DNA from: TMP-7 sp038212445
Lineage (GTDB): Bacteria > Acidobacteriota > Terriglobia > Bryobacterales > Bryobacteraceae
Reading direction: 5' to 3'
Assembly: GCA_038212445.1 (NCBI GenBank)
Contig: JBBQUM010000021.1
Span: 1-64,000 of the forward strand
DNA length: 64,000 nt
Shown: piece after piece, positions 58,571 through 64,000 of the stretch
How the letters are laid out: each line of letters begins with the position of its first letter
Numbering within the stretch: position 1 is the stretch's first letter
The notes under the pieces: generated by a model
The model's input: the letters and a program-made list of their open reading frames with translations, nothing else
What the model was told of the DNA's origin: nothing
Databases searched by the model: none
Program-made: the position numbers and the translations under genes

Positions 58571-61012
58571 CTACTGGACTGTGATCGAAGCGGGTAAGTC
58601 CACTTCCCATAGCTTGCGGCTGACCGCCAGCCGGTGTTTGGTTTCCTGCTTTTCTTTGTACATCCGGCGATCGGCTTCAGAAAGAAGTTGTTCCGCGTCC
58701 TCGCCATCCTCGGGATAGAAGGACTGTCCGATACTGAGGCCCAGCACTTCGGCCCCGCAGACCTCCACGCCTGCTTTACGCGCAGCCTCACGGAATGCGG
58801 CCAGACGTGGCGCAAGTGCTTCCTCTGGCAATCCCGGTAGTATTACGACAAACTCATCCCCGCCCATTCGGGCCACATAGTCATACTCGCGGCAAGCTTC
58901 TTTCAAGCCACCGGCCACCGCCCGCAGCACGCGGTTGCCTTCGAGGTGTCCGTAGCGGTCGTTGACCTGCTTGAAGCCGTCAAGATCGCACACCAGGACA
59001 GTGACAGGAACCTTGCCGCGCCGGGCTCGGGAAAGCTCCGCATCGAGTTGCAGAAACAACGATCGTGCATTGGGTAGCGTGGTGAGGAAGTCTGTGGTAG
59101 CCGAGTTCTCAGCCTGACGGAAGCGCAAGGCGTTCTCAATCGACAGCGCCACCTTCGAACTGATCGCCAGTAGGACCCGCAGATGATCCTTGGTGAACGC
59201 ATCGGACTCGGCACGGTAGAGTGTCATTACGCCGAGATTACCTTTGACGCCCTCAAGCGGCACGGCCAGGGCCGAACCCAGCCGGCTCACTCTCGCGGGG
59301 TCGTTGAGATAGGTGGTCTCAACAGCGGGGTTGCCGTTCAGTACGGGCAGCTGGCAATCCGCAACCCAGCCGGACAGTCCGTGGCCAACGGGGATTTCCA
59401 GTGATGAGAACAGCCTGAACTCGTCGCCGCTGACATACTCGGGCACCAGGACACCCTCACGGCGCACATAAACCGCCATGGAATCATAGGGAATAATACG
59501 GCGCAGGCGAAGCGCGAGCACTGATAGTGTTTCATCGAGGCTAAGCGAGTTTCCAAGGTCCTGCGCGAGCTCAAAGAGGGTCTGCACTTCTTGCCGTGCC
59601 GCCGCAATGGACTCGAGAAAATCGCCGGGCGGCTCGGATGATCCGGGCAATACCGTGTGAGCAGCTAAGTCAGCCGATATCGCGGTTAGGGTGCCGTCCT
59701 TCGACCCACCTTCGACGATGCCTTGGGACTCGCCGGGCGGCAGGAGAACCAACTTTTCAAATTCCGTGAATTTCCGTTCGAGGATCTCGACCACGGCTGG
59801 ATCGAAGCTCTTACCAGATTCGCTGACGCAGGCCGCCAGTGCTTCTTCGCTCGAGAGCCCGCGGCGATACTGACGATCACTGGCAATTGCATCCAGAAAG
59901 TCCACCGCCGAGAGGATGCGCGCACCGATGGGGATCTGCTCTCCCTTAAGGCCCGCGGGATATCCCGTGCCGTCAAACTTCTCGTGATGCGACCGTACGA
60001 TTGGAACCACCGGATACGGAAATTGCACGCGATCGAGAATCTCGCTGCCCACCACCGTGTGGATTTTCATCTTCTCGAACTCTTCAGCAGTCAGCCGTCC
60101 TGGCTTGGAGATGATGTGTTCTGGAACGGCAAGCTTGCCTATGTCATGCAGGAGCGCAGCGGCGCGGATGGCTTCTATCTGTTCGGCAGGGAGTTTCATT
60201 TCCCGGGCTACTTCAACCGCAAACACCTGCACTCGCTGCAAGTGAGCGTGGGTGGTGCGGTCCTTGGCTTCTATGGCCAGCGCTAGAGCTTCAATGGTCC
60301 GCAGGTGAAGAGCCGCCATCTGCTCGGCCTGCTTCTTCTCGGCTTCCAACCGTCCCAGGTATATCTGATACGACCGGTAGATGAGATACATCACCGGCAA
60401 CACCAGAATCGAGCTCTGCCAGCCGACATAGTGGTTAGCAATGGCCATCAAGCCTGCAATGGCGGCGCCTACCAGGTAGTAAGGGAAGGTCCAGAAATAA
60501 CACTCGTGCCAGATATGCCGCAATTTTCGACCTTCGCTCGCAGCAATAACCAGCGCCACCGGGATCGTGTTGGCGACGAAGAAAACACCGGCAGCCAGCA
60601 ACAACTGGACAGCGGGAGGGATGTAGCGCGGTGAATCCGCAGCGATGTGGAAGGCCGCAGTGCTGAATGTCACCGCCAGGGCCACATTGGCCACGTTGAA
60701 GACCACTTGGATCGGTTTCGGTCTGCGCTCGAGATGCCACAGACACTGGACTGCGGTTACTAGCGTGCATAGCACCAGTGTCTCCGAGAGGGTCAGCTCA
60801 GACGCTCCAAACAACGCGAACACAAATGTCACCGACATCGTGCCCTTGACCCCGGGCAGTGCTAACTTCAGCCCTGCCACCGCCAGCGCGGCGCCGAGGA
60901 ACCAGAAGAATCGCGGCAGATCATGCGAGCGCCAGTCAAACAGTCCAGCAACAATGAGCGCAGAGCCGCAGAAGGTGACAAAGCCGATGACGATGCGAGC
61001 TCTGAGAGGCAT
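58571..61012 (-). CDS. Membrane HD-GYP / GAF / GGDEF protein
   Basis: An 813-residue protein with both cyclic-di-GMP-related domains. About eight membrane helices (residues 1-220) precede an HD-GYP phosphodiesterase domain (LLHDIGK, HHEKFDGTGYP, SAVDFLDAI), a GAF domain (about 485-630, MAVYVRREGVLVPEY) and a C-terminal GGDEF domain with an intact MGGDEF active loop and CDLDGFKQVNDRYGH. It could make and degrade c-di-GMP. The PilZ gene on the other side of the intergenic region is a possible receptor. It is convergent with the upstream propeller gene. Confidence 0.95.
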   Translation of the reverse strand: MPLRARIVIGFVTFCGSALIVAGLFDWRSHDLPRFFWFLGAALAVAGLKLALPGVKGTMSVTFVFALFGASELTLSETLVLCTLVTAVQCLWHLERRPKPIQVVFNVANVALAVTFSTAAFHIAADSPRYIPPAVQLLLAAGVFFVANTIPVALVIAASEGRKLRHIWHECYFWTFPYYLVGAAIAGLMAIANHYVGWQSSILVLPVMYLIYRSYQIYLGRLEAEKKQAEQMAALHLRTIEALALAIEAKDRTTHAHLQRVQVFAVEVAREMKLPAEQIEAIRAAALLHDIGKLAVPEHIISKPGRLTAEEFEKMKIHTVVGSEILDRVQFPYPVVPIVRSHHEKFDGTGYPAGLKGEQIPIGARILSAVDFLDAIASDRQYRRGLSSEEALAACVSESGKSFDPAVVEILERKFTEFEKLVLLPPGESQGIVEGGSKDGTLTAISADLAAHTVLPGSSEPPGDFLESIAAARQEVQTLFELAQDLGNSLSLDETLSVLALRLRRIIPYDSMAVYVRREGVLVPEYVSGDEFRLFSSLEIPVGHGLSGWVADCQLPVLNGNPAVETTYLNDPARVSRLGSALAVPLEGVKGNLGVMTLYRAESDAFTKDHLRVLLAISSKVALSIENALRFRQAENSATTDFLTTLPNARSLFLQLDAELSRARRGKVPVTVLVCDLDGFKQVNDRYGHLEGNRVLRAVAGGLKEACREYDYVARMGGDEFVVILPGLPEEALAPRLAAFREAARKAGVEVCGAEVLGLSIGQSFYPEDGEDAEQLLSEADRRMYKEKQETKHRLAVSRKLWEVDLPASITVQ

Positions 61013-61309
61013 GAAAAGTCACACAGGATGCAGCAAGCAGGGTGCCAATCGCTGGCGGTCGAAAGTTGTCGACAACTCCCGCTTTTCCAATGGCTTGGCT
61101 GGCCTGCGACAAAACGACTCAGCATGGGTCGAAAGGACAAACTGTCCTCGCTGCATGACTTCTAAGGCCGCCCGGGGCCGCTAAGTCACGGCAGCCATTG
61201 GAGGGCTGAAACGCGAATAGAACTAGAGACAAAGTGTCGCTAAAGTCCTTCTCGCGCGCTTTATAAGCGAAAGGCCGGAGAAGAGCTTAGGCCTTTTCCG
61301 GAGGCCAGA
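61013..61309. other. 297-bp divergent regulatory region with repeated operator-like modules
   Basis: No gene is seen. The 9-mer GGTCGAAAG occurs at 61057-61065 and 61127-61135. Each copy runs into an inverted repeat: GTTGTC/GACAAC (61065-61076) and GGACA-AAC-TGTCC (61135-61147). The arrangement looks like paired binding sites controlling the divergent HD-GYP/GGDEF and sigma-54-activator genes. No -24/-12 promoter was found. Confidence 0.55.
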
Positions 61310-62326
61310 ATGGGACGTGTGAGCTATGGGCATTTTGTCCTCATTAGTGGAAGATGGATTCAACCGATGCTGCAAAGAACCGAGCTCAGTTTCCTGGGGA
61401 TGCCCGCCATCGTGGCGAGCGAACCGATGAGACAGCTCATGCTCATGGTGGAACGCGTCGCCATTACCAACGCGAGTGTTCTGATTCAAGGAGAAAGCGG
61501 CTCGGGCAAGGAAGTGGTGGCGCGGGCAATCCACCATTATTCGTTGCGAACTTCGAAGCCATGGGTGGACGTCAGTTGCGCAGCCTTGCCGGAGCATTTA
61601 ATCGAGAGCGAACTATTTGGATACGAGAGAGGCGCCTTCAGCGGGGCCGACTCGAGCAAGCCCGGATTGTTCGAACTGGCGCATACCGGTACAATATTTC
61701 TCGATGAGATTGGAGAGCTTGAGCCGCGCATGCAGGTGAAATTGCTGCGGGTGCTCGACGGCACGCCGTACTACCGCCTGGGCGGTACGCGCAAGGTGAC
61801 CGTGGACGTGAGAGTGATTGCCGCCACCAACCAGAATCTGGAGCAGGCGGTAGCGCAAGGACGCTTCCGGAGTGATCTATATCACCGATTGAGCCAGATT
61901 GACTTACAGGTTCCTCCACTCAGAGAGCGTCAGGAGGACATTATCGCGCTGGCGCATTTCTTCCTGGCGCAGCAGAATCCAAGGTTGTCACTGGCTCCCG
62001 ATGCGTTGGAAAAGCTGAGCAACTACCGCTGGCCAGGAAACATTCGCGAATTGCGAAACGTGATGACCAAAGCCGCGGTGCTCTGCCGCGACGAGGAGAT
62101 CCGGGGGCATCAACTGGGGGCTCAGTTACAAGGTGGCGTGCGCAGCGGCAATAACCCTGCCAGCGCCGACCTGGGGGAAATCGAACGGCACATGATCTTC
62201 AAGGTTCTCGAACAGACGGGAGGCCATCACCAGCGGGCCGCCGATTTGCTGGGAATCTCGCGACGCACGTTGACGCGCAAGTTGAAAACGTATTCCGCAT
62301 GCGCCGGAGTTGAGCAGTATGTCTAG
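61310..62326 (+). CDS. Sigma-54-interacting activator without receiver domain
   Basis: A 338-residue protein from ATG 61310, with GGAGG five bases upstream. A short N-terminal region (1-35) has no recognisable sensor domain. The AAA+ domain carries Walker A GESGSGKE (61-68), a variant contact loop GAFSGA (108-113) instead of GAFTGA, and Walker B TIFLDEIG. A Fis-type helix-turn-helix ends it (HHQRAADLLGISRRTLTRKL). With no input domain it may be controlled by expression level or a partner protein. It overlaps the PilZ gene by 8 bp. Confidence 0.93.
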   Translation: MGRVSYGHFVLISGRWIQPMLQRTELSFLGMPAIVASEPMRQLMLMVERVAITNASVLIQGESGSGKEVVARAIHHYSLRTSKPWVDVSCAALPEHLIESELFGYERGAFSGADSSKPGLFELAHTGTIFLDEIGELEPRMQVKLLRVLDGTPYYRLGGTRKVTVDVRVIAATNQNLEQAVAQGRFRSDLYHRLSQIDLQVPPLRERQEDIIALAHFFLAQQNPRLSLAPDALEKLSNYRWPGNIRELRNVMTKAAVLCRDEEIRGHQLGAQLQGGVRSGNNPASADLGEIERHMIFKVLEQTGGHHQRAADLLGISRRTLTRKLKTYSACAGVEQYV

Positions 62327-62585
62327 CGATACCCTTCAAGACCTTCGACGTGAGCCGCGGCTGCCGGCGGAGGGCTTGATCCTCATCAGTCTCGAGGGGC
62401 AGACGATCACCGGCCGGCTGATGGACGTCAGCCTTAGCGGCTTCCGCGCTACCCATACCTGCGCGGGTTTGCAGAGCGGCACCGCAGTTAAATTTCAGCA
62501 TCCGGCCGCCTCGGGCACCGCCCGTGTGGTCTGGAATCGGATTTCTGGCGCCGGCATCGAGTCGGGATTCCTAATTCTCGGCTAA
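62319..62585 (+). CDS. PilZ domain protein
   Basis: An 88-residue single PilZ domain. The c-di-GMP-binding motifs RREPR (RxxxR, residues 10-14) and DVSLSG are present, and the beta-barrel strands follow (TAVKFQHPAASGTARVVWN). ATG 62319 is preferred over TTG 62310 because GGAG lies about ten bases upstream. Translational coupling to the sigma-54 activator and the nearby HD-GYP/GGDEF gene suggest a c-di-GMP circuit. Confidence 0.92.
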   Translation: MSSDTLQDLRREPRLPAEGLILISLEGQTITGRLMDVSLSGFRATHTCAGLQSGTAVKFQHPAASGTARVVWNRISGAGIESGFLILG

Positions 62586-62681
62586 TCCCCGCACGCTATC
62601 CGCGAGACAAATCACTCAGATTCAAACGAAGCTCTTTCGGAGCTAAGTGCTAGAATACGGTTTCCGGGCTCCAGGCTACAA

Positions 62682-63893
62682 ATGAAGCGGATTTTCGCAA
62701 CAGTCATCGTTACCGCTGTGCTCTTCTCGGCGGGATGTTCCAAGACCAAGACCATCCTTGCCAAGCAGGACACTGGTCCGATTTCCATTCGCGTCGCACC
62801 GGTCCAGGCTCGCGACATTCAACGCACCGTGGAAAGCGTGGGGACGCTGTTTCCTTTTGACGAGGCCGTGATCAGCGCCGAAATCGAAGGCCGTGTGGAC
62901 GAGGTTAAGGTAGACCTCGGCGACCCGGTGGCGCTTGGCCAGGTGATGGTCCACATCCAGGATGAGGAGCAGCGCTACCTCCTGGCACAGATGGAAGCAC
63001 AACTGCGTCAGTCGCTCGAACGCGTGGGGCTTAAGAACGAAAACGATAAGGTTAAAGATATCCGCGATACGCCGGAACCCAGGCGAGTGCACGCTGACCT
63101 GGTGGACTCCGAGCAGAAGTTCAATCGAGCCAAGAATCTTGTGAGCCAGGGAATTGGATCCATGGCCGATCTGGATCAGGCGGAAGCGCGTTTCAGGGCG
63201 ATGCAGGCGACCTACGATTCCTCGTTGACCTCGGTACGAACGCTACTCCAGGACATCGATCGTTCCAGGGCACAGCTGGATCTCCAGCGCAAGAAGCTCC
63301 GCGACGCTACTGTGAAAGCGGCATTTGCCGGTTCGATCAAAGAACGCCAGGTAACCGTTGGGCAGTATGTCCGCGTGAATACGCCGCTGATGACCATCGT
63401 CAAGACAGACGTTCTCCGGCTGCGCCTCGAAGTGCCAGAGCGCATGGCGCCGTGGATTCGCAATGGACAGGTGGTAGACGTCGTTCTTGAAGCCTTCGAA
63501 GGACGAAAGTTCCGCGGCGATGTATGGCGCATCTCGCCGATGGTTGACCAGGCCAAACGGACATTTGTCGTTGAAGCGCGCGTGGAGAATCCCAAAAACG
63601 AGCTGAAGCCGGGTTCGTACGCCCGGGCTCGCGTTCCCACACAGAAGATCGAGAGGATCAGACTCGTTCCGTCGAAAGCCGTCCAGTACGTATTCGGCAC
63701 CAACAAGGCCTACGTAGTAAAGAACGAAGTCGTGGAAGCGCGAGATTTGAAACTCGGCGACCGGTTTGCTGACGACGTCGAGATTCTCGAGGGACTCGAA
63801 GAGGGTGAACAAGTCGCGCTGACTCAACTAGGCAGGCTCGACACCGGCTCCAAGGTTCACATCGAAAACGGCGACGCACGTCGCGGACTCTAG
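62682..63893 (+). CDS. RND-type periplasmic adaptor (membrane fusion) lipoprotein
   Basis: A 403-residue protein with a lipoprotein signal whose lipobox is FSAGC. Barrel-sandwich, hairpin and beta-barrel segments are in the usual order: SVGTLFPFDEAVISAEIEGRV, a long coiled-coil hairpin (LARs around residues 95-205), VKAAFAGSIKERQVTVGQYV, then the membrane-proximal region (VPSKAVQYVFGTNKAYVV). It links an inner-membrane RND pump to an outer-membrane channel. The pump gene would lie beyond the window end, downstream. Confidence 0.93.
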   Translation: MKRIFATVIVTAVLFSAGCSKTKTILAKQDTGPISIRVAPVQARDIQRTVESVGTLFPFDEAVISAEIEGRVDEVKVDLGDPVALGQVMVHIQDEEQRYLLAQMEAQLRQSLERVGLKNENDKVKDIRDTPEPRRVHADLVDSEQKFNRAKNLVSQGIGSMADLDQAEARFRAMQATYDSSLTSVRTLLQDIDRSRAQLDLQRKKLRDATVKAAFAGSIKERQVTVGQYVRVNTPLMTIVKTDVLRLRLEVPERMAPWIRNGQVVDVVLEAFEGRKFRGDVWRISPMVDQAKRTFVVEARVENPKNELKPGSYARARVPTQKIERIRLVPSKAVQYVFGTNKAYVVKNEVVEARDLKLGDRFADDVEILEGLEEGEQVALTQLGRLDTGSKVHIENGDARRGL

Positions 63894-64000
63894 TAACTAA
63901 CACCCAAAGGCAGAGCTACAGCCGTCGACGACGGCAGCACAGGCGTGTCTGTAACCGGCAGTACACGCGCGGCCGGCATTGCCGGAATCGGAGGCGCGGG
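63894..64000. other. Downstream end of window
   Basis: The last 107 bases contain no complete gene. A GGAGG at about 63991 near the very end could be a ribosome-binding site for the next gene, probably the RND pump, but this cannot be confirmed from the window. Confidence 0.4.

Overview
The window reads as one stretch of a moderately high-GC bacterial chromosome, most likely an Acidobacteriota of the Bryobacterales/Solibacter type. Supporting signs are three proteins with the Solibacter-type (TIGR03437-like) C-terminal domain, several small DinB-fold proteins, a DUF3500-type protein, many secreted hydrolases with Sec or twin-arginine-like leaders, and plant-polysaccharide enzymes (arabinofuranosidase, rhamnogalacturonan acetylesterase, an oligogalacturonate-lyase-like protein). 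Taxonomy is inferred from protein character only.

Layout. 0-0.7 kb: the 5' part of an ISNCY-type transposase, cut by the window edge, next to L-threonine 3-dehydrogenase. 0.7-30.2 kb: chromosomal genes for a beta-CASP nuclease, lytic transglycosylase, M14 and M28 peptidases, a Gfo/Idh oxidoreductase, three DinB proteins, FtsK, an amidase, GH51, a CBS protein, tRNA-Leu, an FMN reductase, an SGNH esterase, a run of Solibacter-domain proteins, MutY, UvrA and a CpaE-like ATPase. 30.6-44.3 kb: a compact, apparently intact phage head-and-tail module (TerL, portal, scaffold, P22-like coat protein, connector candidates, tail tube, frameshifted tail chaperone, very short tape measure, two distal tail proteins, a 1305-residue hub) without integrase, repressor, replication or lysis genes. 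Its size and order resemble a gene transfer agent. 44.3-49.4 kb: a four-gene operon of a Wzt-like ABC ATPase, a POT transporter, an M24 peptidase and a GH31-like protein lacking its catalytic barrel. 50-64 kb: a peroxiredoxin, a PDZ-GAF-PAS histidine kinase with its sigma-54 response regulator, an M23 peptidase, a DUF3500 protein, a beta-propeller protein, an HD-GYP/GGDEF protein, a second sigma-54 activator, a PilZ protein and an RND adaptor.

Two exported redox proteins have an in-frame TGA exactly at the catalytic cysteine. One is a TlpA/thioredoxin-like protein (U-P-H-C in place of CxxC) next to its cysteine-containing paralogue. The other is a peroxiredoxin (F-T-G-G-U-T). In both, a hairpin with a three-base loop beginning GT starts 23-24 bases after the TGA, as expected for a bacterial SECIS. 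This points to selenoproteins rather than broken genes and implies that the host encodes SelA/B/C/D elsewhere.

The main points for follow-up are the selenoprotein pair, the GTA-like phage module with its -1 frameshift site and hairpin/U-tract/Shine-Dalgarno modules, and the GH31-like protein without a catalytic domain.
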